Of a stretch of DNA of 64,000 nucleotides, positions 21,691 to 33,810 are shown piece by piece. Below the pieces are notes generated by a model. The model did not search any database, was not told the origin of the DNA, and worked only from the letters and a program-made list of their open reading frames with translations. The stretch comes from Nothopassalora personata (taxonomy: Eukaryota > Ascomycota > Dothideomycetes > Mycosphaerellales > Mycosphaerellaceae), in assembly GCA_033816765.1 (NCBI GenBank), contig CM066288.1, positions 1,550,001 to 1,614,000 on the forward strand, read 5' to 3'. Both the position numbers and the translations under genes were made by a program. Every line of letters starts with the position of its first letter. Position 1 is the stretch's first letter.

Positions 21691-24600
21691 ATGAAAGCCA
21701 CCTCCCCAACAACGACGTCGTCTGGACCCGAAGCATCGTCCAAGGAGCAGATACTAGGCGTCGATGATGAGATATGGGACTCATCCAAGCTTGGTCCTGC
21801 CCAGGCGTGGTCCTCGACTCTGAAGGCATTTGCGCAAACCATCTCAGCTATCAGCTATCCCGCGGCTTTACTATGGGGCGCCGATCTTCTGTTATTGCAC
21901 AACAAAGCCTGGAATGAAGCAGGAGTCTTTCGCAACCAAGGTCAATCGCAACGACAGCATTTCTCTGCGGATCTCATCAAGACTATAGAAGAGGTCGCCG
22001 GAGATGGCATCTCGAAGGAGTTCCCAAGTGCCAAGCTGCTCAACCAGGAAGCAGCAAAAGGCAGCCAGTATGGGTCGAGAGTGTCCTTGACGTCGCTGTC
22101 TGTGTCAAACACCGAGTCGTGCATTTTGATGCAAATCTTGCCCAAGTTCGACCCGCAGCAGTCAATGCCAAGGAGCTTAGAAGCTGGGGATGTCGAGGGC
22201 TCAGCGACAGACCACAAGGCCATGGAAGATGTCCCGCTGAACGAGCATCCTTTCTTTAAACGGTTTGCCGAAATGCTGCCATCAGGCCTGGCCATACTGG
22301 ACCAGGAAGCGCAGGCGATCTTTGTGAATCAGCACTTCTACGAATTGACAACGACGACCACTGGTGACGATAAGTTTACATCCTGGCCGCAGTCGATACA
22401 TGATGATGACTACGATCGCGTGATGAGCGCATATCGCGAGGCTTTCAACAACAAGACCGAACTTCGCACAGAGTTTAGAGCTCGAGGAGAGCCCCACCCA
22501 TGGCGACTGCTGCTCCTGACACCTCTCGGAAGTGACAATCTGCGACATGTCAGTGGTGATAGTTCTGGCGGCTTCATTTGCAGCATTGTCGATATCAGCT
22601 CTGAGAAGCTAGCTGAACTCAACGAGAGAAAAGCTGCGAAGCAGGCTCGGGAGAGGAAGGAGCAGCAAGAGAGATTTATTGATATGATCTCTCACGAGAT
22701 TCGCAATCCCTTGTCGGCAGTTCTACATTCCGCCGAAGACATAAGTGAAGCGATCGAGTCCAAGAAGAATGGAGATCAGATCGATGTCGAAATGGTCCGG
22801 GAAGCCGTCGAGACGATCAATCTGTGCGTCACACACCAAAAGAACATCGTGGATGATGTCTTGTCCTTCTCGAAACTGGACGCCTCCTTGCTCTCGCTGG
22901 TCCCACGACCTGCACAGCCAAGCAAGCAGCTTGCCAACACACTGAAGATGTTCCAGCATGAGTTTCGAAAAGAGAAGCTTCAATTCAAATTCGAAGTCGA
23001 TGAGACATACCACAAGGTGGATGTTTCATGGGTGTTGGCAGATGTAGCGAGAATCTCCCAAGTGCTGATCAATCTGATCACGAGTGGGTGTCAAACAGTC
23101 GGTTGAGGTCAGCGCTGTTGCTAACGCTGGCTTGCAGATGCGATTAAGTTCACCCACAATGTGAAGCGGGAAAAGCACATTCAGTAAGTCATTCCTAGGA
23201 GCAGAAGGAATTGTCTGTCAGAGATTGCGCTCGGAATCTCCGGCCCGGTAGTAGTTGCTGAGACATAGCCACGTCGTGCTTGACTATAGCTAACGCCCTT
23301 CTGTTCAGGTGCTCAGTAGGCGCAAGTATTGAGCGGCCGCACAGCTATCCACCGGACGTGGTGTTCTATCAAAGGTACGTACCACCGTAGACGCCAGATG
23401 CTTGCAGGCTCTGCTTCACAACCTAGAACCACAACCCAGGACCCTCGCCGAAGATTTCCGGTCACAACTAACACATCCTTCTTTCAAGCGACAATATTGC
23501 TCATCGAATGGATGCTACAAACTCAAAAGATTGGGGCAACGGGCAGGCCTTGTACGTCATGGTCGCAGTCCGAGACACAGGGATAGGCATCTCACAGGAA
23601 GGCCAAAAGCGACTCTTCGAGCGATTCCAACAAGCTACTCCGAAAACTGAAGAAGTTTACGGAGGGTCCGGTTTGGGTCTGAACATCAGCCGGAAGATCT
23701 GCCATCTTCACGGAGGAGAAATAGGTGCCAGCTCACGTGAAGGACAAGGCTCCACGTTCGGTTTCTTCTTCAAGGTCAGGCGTACGGACCAGCATCCGGA
23801 TGCCGAACAGGAAGATGAAGTGGAAAGACGAGAGGAACAGCAGCTGCGTGGCAAGATTCGGGCGCTCGGAAAGCAGAATCTCGACCACCTAGACACTGCG
23901 GAGCCCTTTGAATACAGCCAAGCGGATTCGCAGGAGCCCTCCTACACTGAAGAGAGCCAATCTCAGTGGTCTGAACGATCCGATATGAAGGATAAGCAAA
24001 CCAACGATAGCGCACCACCAGGCGAAGGAGACGTCAGTATCAATCACGATAATGCGACACCAAAGCGTCCGGGCGCTCAACGAATGGTCTCTTCAGATGT
24101 CAATGTGGTCAACTCCGATGCGGAAGACCCTAGCCGCCCGGTCTCAAGTCTCAACCGGGAGCCTAGTAAGCGAGCGCATGTCTTGTTGGTAGAGGACAAG
24201 TGTGTATTGTTTGGTATCAGGTTTGAGCGGCCACTGACACATTTCACAGCATCGTGAACCAGAAGATTATCTTTCGCAAGTTGGAGACAAAGGGCTTCAA
24301 TATCACCACTGCGAACAACGGGCAAGAGGCAGTCGAGGCAGTAAAAGCTGCACCCAAACTCAGCACAGGAGACAAGAAAGCGTTCGATATCGTGCTGATG
24401 GATCAGGAGGTAAGATTATCCGGTGGTAAGACTACGGTTTTTTGCAGCTGACAATCTAAAGATGCCAATAATGGATGGCAACGCCGCCACGAAGGCGATT
24501 CGGATGCTTGAATCTCAAGGAGAACTCGAAGTAAGTCTCTTCCGCGCAATTGCAGAGAGCGCGACTAATTAGCACAGCGCGTTCCGATTCTTGGGGTTAC

Positions 24601-24809
24601 AGCCAATGCGCGAGGCGCTCAGCAGGATGAGATGTTGGAGAGCGGTATGGACGATGTAATTTCGAAGCCGTACAAGATCGACGAGCTAGTAAGTGTTTTG
24701 ATGAGACTGACTTCGCGGCGATCTTGAGCCTTACGTATGCATTCCGCAGGTTGCGAAAATGAACAAAGTTGCGATGAAGACGGAAGGGAGGCAACTTTCT
24801 CAGTCATGA
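21691..24809 (+). CDS. Hybrid histidine kinase with PAS and receiver domains
   Basis: Eight exons fit one frame: 21691-23083, 23138-23183, 23309-23374, 23489-24199, 24250-24409, 24462-24530, 24578-24688, 24750-24809; 871 aa. Residues about 190-310 form a PAS-like sensor (FFKRFAEMLPSGLAILDQEA). The H-box is FIDMISHEIRNPLSAVL with phospho-His335. The N-box (QVLINLITNAIKFT) is restored only after splicing the first intron. G1 (VAVRDTGIGI), F (LFERFQQATP) and G2 (GGSGLGLNISRKIC) boxes follow. The receiver starts VLLVEDN and has phospho-acceptor Asp790 in DIVLMDQEMPIMDG and the late Lys in ISKPYKIDEL; its three junctions also restore family sequence. No transmembrane segment, so a cytosolic sensor feeding a His-Asp phosphorelay through an HPt protein. 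Signal unknown. Confidence 0.92.
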
Positions 24810-25292
24810 CAGCGTCTCGATGCATAGCGAAGGTGAGGGTTGTGGAGTCGCTCATTCATGGGCGGAGTATGAAGAGGCGGGCGTTTGAGTAGAGAGGGTC
24901 GGTATGGAGCGATGATACCCATCATGCAGAAAAATAGCACTGGTATGAGGAGGAGCATTGAAAGTACTGCAAGCTCTATCGCCCCGAAGGTGTGCTAACG
25001 AGCGAAGATGATGTGATTGCGGGTCCCGGCAGCTGCTTCAGCGTGACACAACAATCATGGCGCCTACGCACCGATCCCACAACAGGCGAGATCAGCAGCA
25101 TTTGGATATTGACAGGGCCGCACAACAAAAAGGTATCCACGCTTGCTCAACCTAGGGAGTTCAACACGTCTTGCGCCATTCTCTGTGAACTCCACAATGC
25201 TCGCTATCCTCAGCAGCATTCACTCCTCATCGTTCTCAATGGCGAACCTCGTTTTCTTCGTGCCTGATGTGGAAGTGCCATCACAGTGCCGT
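24810..25292. other. Intergenic, no gene seen
   Basis: ORFs here have no motif. The stretch probably includes the former promoter of the permease pseudogene. Confidence 0.4.
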
Positions 25293-27099
25293 ATGGCGAC
25301 CGGCAAAGATAATACTCTACCAGCCGTGACGGCTATCCAGGATGATACCGCAGAGGAAAGACAGAGTCACAGACTCCACTACGCCCAACGCGGCAACGCA
25401 ATCAGCAAAGACGATAGCAGCGAAATCCAGGGCTTCGATGCCGACCGCATGCGACATCGCACTCTGCTCTCAGCTCAGGAGGAGAAGAGGCTACTACGGA
25501 GAATCGACTAGCGTATTATGCCGCTCTGCTCCGTCATGTTCCTCCTCAAAAACCTCGACTCTGATAATATTTCCAATGCGAGGATCATGAACAAAGGCAC
25601 GCCGCGAAATATCATGACGGAATTGGCGATGACGGCGGATGAGGATACGTTGTTGACGGCGTGGTATTATGTATGTTGTCCTAGCGTCACGAAGGGGCGG
25701 ATGTTGACAAACAGCTCTACAGATTTCCTACATTATCTTCGAGGCGCCTTCGAATTTGTTGCTCAAGAGGATGAAGCCTTTAGTGTGGCAGTCGCGGATC
25801 CTGTTCACGTGGGGTGCTGTGCTATGTTGCCATGTCGCTTGCACCAGCAGGAATGGGATCTATGCGGCCAGATTCTTTCTGGGACTGGCTGAGGCTGGGA
25901 TGTTCCCGGGAGTCATTTTGCAGATGACTTATTGATATCGGCCGGATGAGATGTCTGTGCGGCTACTTTACTTTTGTGAGTGATGATGCATGCACCTGGC
26001 GGTGTGTGGTAGAGATGCTGACTGGAAGGAGACATTCTGGGCAACCTTTCAGGTGTCTTTGGTGTCATATTCGCGTACGCGTTTGATATCGCTTCGGGCG
26101 GAGCTGGGCTGTCGGGGTGGCAGCTGTTGTCTCTTTTCGAGGGTCTGGTGACGGTTGTCTTCGCGGTGGTCGTGTACCTCTGCCTGCCCGACTGTGAGTC
26201 TTCGCACGAGGTACTGGCCCAGACCGCACACTAACCCTCTAAAAGTTCCTGACACCGCTCGATGGCTCTCGGACAAAGAGCGAGCCTTCGTGGAAGCCCA
26301 TCTGCCGCAGAATGCTCCACAAGCCGACGAGCTCAACTTTCGCTTTAGTGAGATTGCGGAAGCGCTCAAGGATAAACGTCTGTGGCTGTTTACTATGATC
26401 TGGGCGACGCAGACTGTCGGAACGCATGGCACCCGCTTCTATCAGAGTACTGTCATCGCGAACCTGGGCTTTTCGTGAGTATTGAGAACAAGTACCCTCT
26501 AGGCGGAGACATATTCCTCGCTGACACTACCACAGCACGATCGCCCAAGCACAACTCCTCAAGCTCCCGATCTCCATCCTCGCCATCATCCTGATAGGCA
26601 TCTCCGGCTACTTCGCAGATTCCGGCCGCTTCCCACGACCTCTATACCCTCTGACGTTTCTATCCATCATCCTCGCCTGCTACGGCGTGCTTTATGCCTA
26701 CCCCAGCAACGGCGCTGTCTACGCCGCCACAATGATCGCTAACGCCTGTGCCTCTGCATGATACCGTTGATGTGGCCGTGGCGTGTCCAGACCACTGCTC
26801 GCGCCACTGGATCAGCTTTCTCAATAGGTTTCGTCAATTGATACGGACGGATCGGCGGTGCGATTGGACCACAGATCTTTAGGAGCAAGTATGCGCCGAG
26901 GTATCAGCAGGCTTTTGGGGTGGTGATGGGGATCGTGGCGGGATGGATTTTGTTGACGCTAGGCGCCTGATGGGTCAGGAGGCGGACTGAAAGAGAGACC
27001 AGGAGGTTGAAACTCGCAAGGGTGAGGGCGCAGAAGCAGGGCTTGGCGGTTCTGGATGATGTGGTTGATGAGGATTTGGAGAGGGATCAAAGGACGTAG
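25293..27099 (+). pseudogene. Dal5-type MFS permease (anion:cation symporter family), decayed
   Basis: Family blocks appear in order: N-terminal tail from MATGKDNTLP at 25293, EEKRLLRRID, IMPLCSVMFLLKNLDSDNIS, IIFEAPSNLLLKRMKP, IYAARFFLGLAEAGMFPGV, NLSGVFGVIFAYAFDIASGG, a central loop (FPDTARWLSDKERAFVEAHL), TIAQAQLLKLPISILAIILI, GGAIGPQIFRSKYAPRYQQA and a charged C terminus. In-frame stops break it at 25509 (TAG where the family has Trp), 25933 (TGA, Trp in MTYWYRPDE), 26759 (TGA at a Trp position, with a one-base loss just after), 26839 and 26968. Introns still have good GT/AG ends (for example GTATGT...CTACAG near 25673-25725). This was a 12-helix plasma-membrane permease for allantoate- or vitamin-like anions; it can no longer make a full protein. 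Confidence 0.88.
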
Positions 27100-28917
27100 T
27101 GGGGTGCATAGTTCACAGCAATGTTGTGCTTAAGGGATAAAAGGACTTTGGGAGTCGATGAGGTTGGAACTCGCTTCTCTTCTTCGATCTACTTGCCTAG
27201 GCAAGCTAAGGTCGTCACGTTTCTCCCTTTTTGATAGCACTAAAGTCTCAGTCTCAGGCGCGGCTCGGCGAGCGATACCAGTACTGCTCACACATCATAA
27301 GACATGCTATGATCGTCTTGCCCATCCCTAGACCGGGAGGTCACTACACCGAAGTGAGGTGCTTGCAGGATCAGAAGATGCAGGCATTGACGTCACTACG
27401 TAAATTCTCAAGTAGAACGGTGCGATTCATTAAATATAAGTGGTCGAGGAAATGCCGCAAATTGCCACCCGGAAGTCATGCCGAGAAAACATGTGAAAGG
27501 CGCCACCACAGGCTGAATGCACCTCACCTTCACTGACACGATTCAGCACACATATCATTACTTGGAGAGAATTATGGTAATCACTCGCTCTTCCTTAACA
27601 CGTGGCAGGGGGCGAGCATGCTTATTTTGCTGGATCAGATTGATGCCAGCCTCCCTGGCGCGAGTACTTGTCGTTGTCCTGCCTCGACCAAGACGCCCCT
27701 CCACTGCAACGCGAGCAACATGCTTGCGTCTTGAAGTGAAAGAGAGTGCACGGCCAACCTATGTGCGCAAAGTGGCAACTGCCTTGCCTCTACGATACCA
27801 CGCAATGATCGTCCGTGATTAAGCGGACTGCAACAAGGATTATCTGCGAGTTCGTCGCTAGCGCACCTGAGAATGTCGACGACACACATCAATTTCAGCA
27901 CGCCGATGCCGACCCAATCCGACAGGAAGAAGGAGCACACGCAGCAAGCGCAAACCACTTTCGAAGCCGACTCGGGACTTGTGGTCAAGTCCAAACTCAG
28001 AAGGGACACGTCCGATGCCAAATCCATCTCCGCAGCAGCAAACAATCTTCTCTACGTGAACAGACTCAGTAATATAGCCTAGTTACTAGGCTCCTGTACA
28101 CTGGACGAAACTTTGTCTTTCCTGACCCGAGAATTTGTCTGGCATTCTTACACGATCACAGAGAACCCAAGGACCGACTTTGCAGATGGAAATATAGCTC
28201 ACACGATGGACTAGACCAGGCGTATGGAGGCGGCTATTCAACGTCATAGTGCATGAACGCTCAAAGCCCCCTGGGGGTTACTCGAGTTATACACTTCCTC
28301 CCGTGTCTGGCCCGACGCATCACGGCGCGTAGGGCCTGAAAGCAATTCTTGACTGGCGAGGGTGGCGATACAGCGACGACGACGACGACAATGAGTCGTC
28401 TTCTGACGTCAAGAAGACTTTCTTGCAGCATGTCAGCTGTTTGCCTGGCAGTGGAGCCGTGAAAGGCAGCAGCGGTACTGCAGAACGAAAGATCAAATTT
28501 GCGCTGAAAATTCTAGGGTCGGCAGAATCTAGCGAGAGGAAGTAGGGCTAGAGCTGCTGCTCTGGAGCAGGATGGGTGGACGTTCAGACCTTGCGCGGCT
28601 GATCGAGGAGTGCTGTAACGAGAAGTGGATGACGGACATCTGTTACTGGAGGAGATACATAGGTGATGCTTGAAACTCCCCAAGGGCAGTAATCAAGCAG
28701 CCAGATTGACGGGAGAACTATGTTGTGAGCTACCGAGGAAAAAGTACGGTGTTTGGAGAGTGGATGAAACGTACTGCACATGTAGAAGATGAGGCAAAGA
28801 TGCCATTACCAGTGGAACTCGATGCGAAGTATTAGTGCATAAAAATCATCCGCGGGTCCAAATGTTCTCAACATTGATGCAGACCTTGGCCCATCGTCCA
28901 CGTCACTCATATCTCTT
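27100..28917. other. 1.8-kb stretch without recognisable genes
   Basis: No ORF with family motifs on either strand. It includes a short CGA/GAC triplet run at about 28376-28391. It lies between two pseudogenes and may be old transposon or gene debris too decayed to name. Confidence 0.45.
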
Positions 28918-30720
28918 TCACTGAAACTCTGATGCGTTGGACGAGGGGTCTGTAGGTCTAGTGTCCCGCAACATAGCTTCGTACTTCTCCCGCCCGCTCA
29001 AGCCACGGAGTGCACGCATGGCCGGTGGCATGGCAAGCCATCGGAGCTTGACAATACATACTGCCGTACCCATAATATCTCGTTCGTGGACCTCAGCTTT
29101 GATCGTAAAGTGTAGGTCCCGAACTTGGAGCTCCAATTCACCTGTCCCTCGACTCATCCGTGATGGGACACAGTGCTTCCAATCGGTCGAAACGGCAGGT
29201 GTATCATGTGTATCTTCTGGTCGTTCAAGGTTGTGCCTCAACTTGAGACTGTAGCATTGGCGTTCTTCGTGGCACCCACCCCTTGGCTCGAAGCGATACA
29301 CGATGGACAGCCACGAGTTGCGTTGGCCATCATGCCAGGTCACACGTCCTACTGGCACGGTCCCGTGCTCTCCTTCTCTCCGTTGCATGACGTTTGTATC
29401 TATATTCCAGTTCTGCGACGGCCAGCTTCCACGAAGGAGAGGTGGTCGCGGAAGTTGATGTTAGGCTGGAACCAGAGGGACCCGATACGAGAGACGTAGG
29501 TGCTCACGGGAGGTGCTGCTTTGTCAAGTTCCTTGTGATCTGCTGCGATCACAAGAGTCCGCGTGACTGCGTTCTTTCTTAATTCATTGGAAAGTGTTCG
29601 CGGTCGGTCCGATCGTATGAGCCATGCCATCATGGGGTCATCTCGCTTGGTCCCGATACCACGCTTCTCTTCTGGTCTGACCTTCATTTCAATTCCTATA
29701 TGGCCACCGATGTCGTTTCATACCTGCAATTGAGCACTGCGTATGTTCGTACGGGAAAGTCGTCGATCGAGACGATGGGTAGGCGAATGCGAATGCCGGT
29801 CTGTTGGCTCTCGTAGGGCCGGACTTGCGAGCTCGGTAAAGCCATAATTCGAGACAAATCACGAAAAGCGTAGGGCCTCGGGCTCCACGCAGAATCTTCC
29901 GCGGCCTCGTCTCCCAGTAGGGTCGATTGGTCGGTAGTAGTCTCAACGATGGTTTCCTGCAGCCTGGCAAACGCTCTATCAACCCCACAGTACAGTAGGG
30001 CAGTGTTCACGTTGAAAAATCCGAGCAGGGAGTAGGCTTTGTCCTCGGGTCGCGTCGGTTTCCGTTCTGCAGCCCAAGACAACCGCTTTGCTAGGCTCAT
30101 TTGCTTCAAGATAGGGGGAAGATGTCCCGGCTGGGTCAGTCTCTTTCCGATCGAGAACGACCCCTTCGATACCTGTGATATGCACTAAATCGTTCAAAAG
30201 ACTTGATCTGTCACCGATTGGTCGCCACAGCTGATCGAAAAACCATACTTCTCGAGGCGCGATTAGCTCTTGCAGTGTCCATCCTCGGGTAAACCACTTG
30301 CAGCGTGCCACACGGGCTCGGGTTTCGCGCGCGAAGCTGAGAGTGACGATTCGCAAGTCTAATGATCTGTCGCTTGTGGTGATAGCATCGCCTGCGCAGA
30401 CAAAATCGGACAGGTATACGAAACAAACCGCGGACAGATGATACCATGAGAACATGCTATTGATCGCCTTGGATAGTTCGGCGCTGCTGCTTTTATCAAT
30501 TCAGCAGGTGTCGACCCAAACATAACGCAATTTGCGTCGAATTGCTTCTTCCCAGGTAAAGGCAATCTTCCGAAAGTCCTTCTCCTCATGTGCTGCAGCC
30601 GGATTCTGAATGCCGATGAAACTTACTTCTCTGCTTCCCAAGTGTGTGACAGTATTGCGTATGAGTCCGAAAGCCCACTAGAAGTAAGCACTGCAATCAG
30701 TCTCTGCGTCTCCCGTGCGA
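28918..30720 (-). pseudogene. HET-domain (heterokaryon incompatibility) gene, decayed
   Basis: HET-domain blocks run right to left: DSYAILSHTW and REVSF (near 30690-30640, in two different frames), YVWVDTC followed by TGA at 30503-30501 where the family has a second Cys, then IDKSSSAELSKAINSMFSWY, SAVCFVYLSDF, KWFTRGWTLQELIAPREVWF, GDRSSLLNDLVHITGIEG. The frame shifts, then continues as MSLAKRLSWAAERKPTRPED, KAYSLLGFFNVNTALLY, RAFARLQETIVE. Another frame change near 29690 leads into a variable C-terminal region (to 28918). HET proteins trigger cell death after fusion of unlike hyphae. With at least one nonsense codon and two or three frame changes, this copy looks inactive, although some frame changes could be introns I did not resolve. 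Confidence 0.82.
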
Positions 30721-31816
30721 AGGAGACAGAGGTCTTTGTATACTGACTTTTCGTCCTTGATTCACCGGTGGGCGGCCCAGTGAACCATGTCAGCTTTCAA
30801 GTTGCCGCGTCGAGGAACCACATCGACGATCGTGCTGCACACAAAGCTAGTAAGGAGTCGTACTTCTTCGGATGCTCTTTCGAGGTGGGCGCGGTGGCAT
30901 CGTCGAGTCGTGTAAGCTAGTGCGGAGCTTTGTGTCGTGTAACACAACTCCATGCCTGCCAAGACTCGGCTCATGGGTTTCGCAGCAGTAAGCTACATAT
31001 ATCTTTGAGCCGTAGCTCGAGATGCCGACCAGTCGGCAACATCCAGAGTGTCGAGTTCCAGTGGTCAGTTCGAAGCTCGAGCTGCGAGTCATATCGCATA
31101 GGCACGCGCCTTATACCGCTTGCCATCCGTGAAGACATGCCATTATCGGACACTCGTCCCAATTAGAGGCCCAGGCTCTCGCCCGTGCACACACCGCATT
31201 GCACGACCTCGCCGGATCGGACTTTGGATGAAGGCGTGGCCCGATAACAGAGGCTGAACCCGATCTGGACCCTCCCGCGGATGGCAGGTACCTGCAACTG
31301 CCACTCTGCACAGCTGGTCGGCACATTTTTTCTTTATCGTGGTCGTGGTCATGTCAAATGGCGCGCCGTCTCAAACTTGTCACTCTGGACTCTTGCGCGA
31401 ATACGGTACACTCGAGCCCAGGTCTTGATCTAATAAGTATTGTTTCAGTGCTGTCACTGACGTAGCTGGTATGGTCTGGAAGCAGGTACCTGTTCGCGGA
31501 TTGGCCTCTCCCGGAAATCATTATGCCTTACCACAGTTTTGTCCCATATTTCAGATGATAATAAATGCTTCAAGCGTTGAATTGGTCGTATACAGTCGTC
31601 AGAACACGGCATCCCCGCGGGCAATATGCATATATCACCTTCGCCATAAAACTCCAGTCTCCGTCCCCATTCGTTAGCTCATAGCCCACGCTACAAGATG
31701 GCAACAAGAATCAAGAACACAACGCTGAATGTTCGCAGAGTTGGGTATCTTCCCGAGCACCAATGCCGACAAGTCAGTCATAACAATGCATCATGTAACA
31801 TGTGTCTGTCCTGATT
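30721..31816. other. Intergenic, no gene seen
   Basis: Short overlapping ORFs on both strands have no family signal. Probably degraded sequence beside the HET relic and the 3' side of the Whi5-like gene. Confidence 0.4.
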
Positions 31817-33094
31817 TCATGGTTGGCTCCCAAGCATGCCGGCAGAGCTATACTGCACCGTCCCACTGTCGCCACTGCTATCGCTCTCACTCCGTGCAAA
31901 AGTGACCCGCCGAGGCGTGTCCAGGACGATCTTCTGAGGTGACGCTTGGCTGGAGGCTGTCGTTGCGCTTCGGGGTATTTGAGACATGTGTGGCGATCCC
32001 AGCTGGAATAATGCTTGCAGTGCATCGCGTTCGGCTTCAGCTGTTTGGAGCTCCGTTCGAATCGTGGGCGGTCGTCGAGCTGTGGCAGTATTGATAGGCG
32101 TTCGTGGTGGCGACATGGCACTGTTCTGATTTCGGAAGTGACTTGTCGCCTGCGATGGATAGTGGCTTGAGCTCGAGGTTGGCCTGATATCAGGAGCGGG
32201 CTGCAAGCGTGGAGCAGGACCTAGCGAAGGCGTGTGGTGCTGTGCTTGTTGCAGCATACCCGAGTAGTGTCCAGAATGCCGCTTGCTCGGTGGCGCTCCG
32301 GCCACGTTGAGGCCATGACGGTTGTGGTAGTTGTCGTGTACCGTCAGGCGAGATGTGCCATTGCTGAGGCCACTGGTGCCAGGACGTTGGTCAAGATGGG
32401 ACATGTTGTGGCGGTTGGCTCGTGCTTTGTACGCGGTCAATTGCTCGACTTCATGCAGTTGCTTATGCTCCCATCCATTCTGCACTTTCGCCATAGCGTA
32501 CCCGAGGCGCGTCCTCAACGTTGCGGCCAGTTCCCCTGCTCTGCTTGCCGACGAAGAGATGGATGCGCGACGCGACGCGCGCTCGGGAAAGGTTGCTGCG
32601 TATGGCGTGTTGGGGAGACTCGGCGCGTTCTTGACATGGCCGCTTGCAGTTCGCTTTGCGCCATTCGTCAAGGCCGGGGATGTTATGCTCAGAGGACTCG
32701 CCAAGGCATTCTCGCCGTTCAAGTGCGCTGTGTGCAATGGGTTCTCCGGCGTCCTCTGCCGTTGCATGGCCGCCTTCAGTGACGTAGGCGGTGCATGTCG
32801 CGCAGCGCTGGTGGACTCGGCCGACGACGGCGGCGAGGTGTTGTCGGTGTAGCTCGTGAGCTGCGACGAATTGCTGTCGCTGGCCTGCAGGCGAGGCAAT
32901 ATGCTGCTGGCCGCGCTGTGCACGCTCAACATGCTCTCTTGCGAGGCCGGCGCGGATAACGGTTGGTGCAGGTGGTCGGGTGCTTGCACTGAACGCGTCG
33001 CTTTCGATGGTCGGTCGGGTTGAGGCGTTCGCACATGCGATGTCGTTTGTGAAAGAGGCATGTTGGTGTAGTTGGAGGCCGTCATCGTCTCCAT
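31817..33094 (-). CDS. Whi5/Nrm1-like G1/S transcription repressor
   Basis: Single-exon protein of 425 aa beginning METMTASNYTNM. Nearly all of it is Ser/Thr/Pro/Gln-rich and looks disordered. The only compact motif is at residues 190-220: ATLRTRLGYAMAKVQNGW followed by EHKQLHEVEQL, which is the Whi5-family motif that binds SBF/MBF. Many Ser-Pro and Thr-Pro sites (for example RTPENP, ASPLS, SPPRTPI, ASPQK, DTPRR) could be CDK targets, as in Whi5. Expected to be nuclear and to restrain G1/S genes until phosphorylated. Sequence alone cannot separate Whi5 from Nrm1, but the MCB-like boxes in its own promoter fit Nrm1-style feedback. Confidence 0.8.
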   Translation of the reverse strand: METMTASNYTNMPLSQTTSHVRTPQPDRPSKATRSVQAPDHLHQPLSAPASQESMLSVHSAASSILPRLQASDSNSSQLTSYTDNTSPPSSAESTSAARHAPPTSLKAAMQRQRTPENPLHTAHLNGENALASPLSITSPALTNGAKRTASGHVKNAPSLPNTPYAATFPERASRRASISSSASRAGELAATLRTRLGYAMAKVQNGWEHKQLHEVEQLTAYKARANRHNMSHLDQRPGTSGLSNGTSRLTVHDNYHNRHGLNVAGAPPSKRHSGHYSGMLQQAQHHTPSLGPAPRLQPAPDIRPTSSSSHYPSQATSHFRNQNSAMSPPRTPINTATARRPPTIRTELQTAEAERDALQALFQLGSPHMSQIPRSATTASSQASPQKIVLDTPRRVTFARSESDSSGDSGTVQYSSAGMLGSQP

Positions 33095-33178
33095 GCTGGA
33101 TTCACGAAGACGCGGCTTATGTGTGCCGCGCTCGTGCGTGTAGTGGTGCAGTAGTGCTGGACAGAACTAGCGCTCGTG

Positions 33179-33250
33179 ACGCGACAGTGGCTGGAAAGCA
33201 CTTGCGAATTAGGCTACTGTAGGCTCGGGAATCGTTTGTTCAATACGCGT
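33179..33250. promoter_or_regulatory. MCB-like boxes upstream of the Whi5/Nrm1-like gene
   Basis: A perfect ACGCGT at 33245-33250 and ACGCGA at 33179-33184 lie 156 and 90 bases before the start codon. ACGCGT is the known MBF core; its use here is inferred. Confidence 0.45.
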
Positions 33251-33810
33251 CTCTTGCTGCTGCTGCACCGTCTGCCGACAATCAACTCCACGTGACCATA
33301 TGGATATCGCAGACGGGCCACACAGTACAGCGCGTGTGTTGACAATCATGAGTCGGAGTGTTGAGGGCGCTTGCAGAACAACGACCCTCTTTCACGCTCG
33401 TGCCAACGCGAACAATACGCCAACGCTCGTGCGCAGAATAAATAAATTGACCCCACCGGCGTCATCCTTACCTTCAGGGCCTCGGCTCTTGGCGGCGTCG
33501 AGTGATCGCCCCGTTTGTTGTGTCAAGGCGACTGAGTCCTATGTACAGTAGTTGCTTCGCGTCATGTATGGACCGTACTATGGCTTGGCATCGTTGTAGT
33601 CATGTCGCCTCGCTCAGACCGGGTTGCTGCACAGAGCAACGGTCTGATCAGGAGCAACAAGCATGAAAAGCATTTGCGTGATGCCACAAGTATGACAACG
33701 CTCGTGTAACAACAAAGGCCCACCCACTCACAACATCAAAACTCGACCTTTCGCCACGGACAACACTCCGTTCCATGATCATACGATAGCACCACGAATC
33801 AGTGCCGACT
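33251..33810. other. Divergent intergenic region
   Basis: Shared upstream region of the Whi5-like gene and the mitochondrial kinase gene. ORFs here are short and motif-free. Confidence 0.45.

Noticed and set aside
28376..28391. Short CGA/GAC triplet run as a regulatory repeat
   Set aside because: Only about five units and no nearby gene; treated as ordinary microsatellite.
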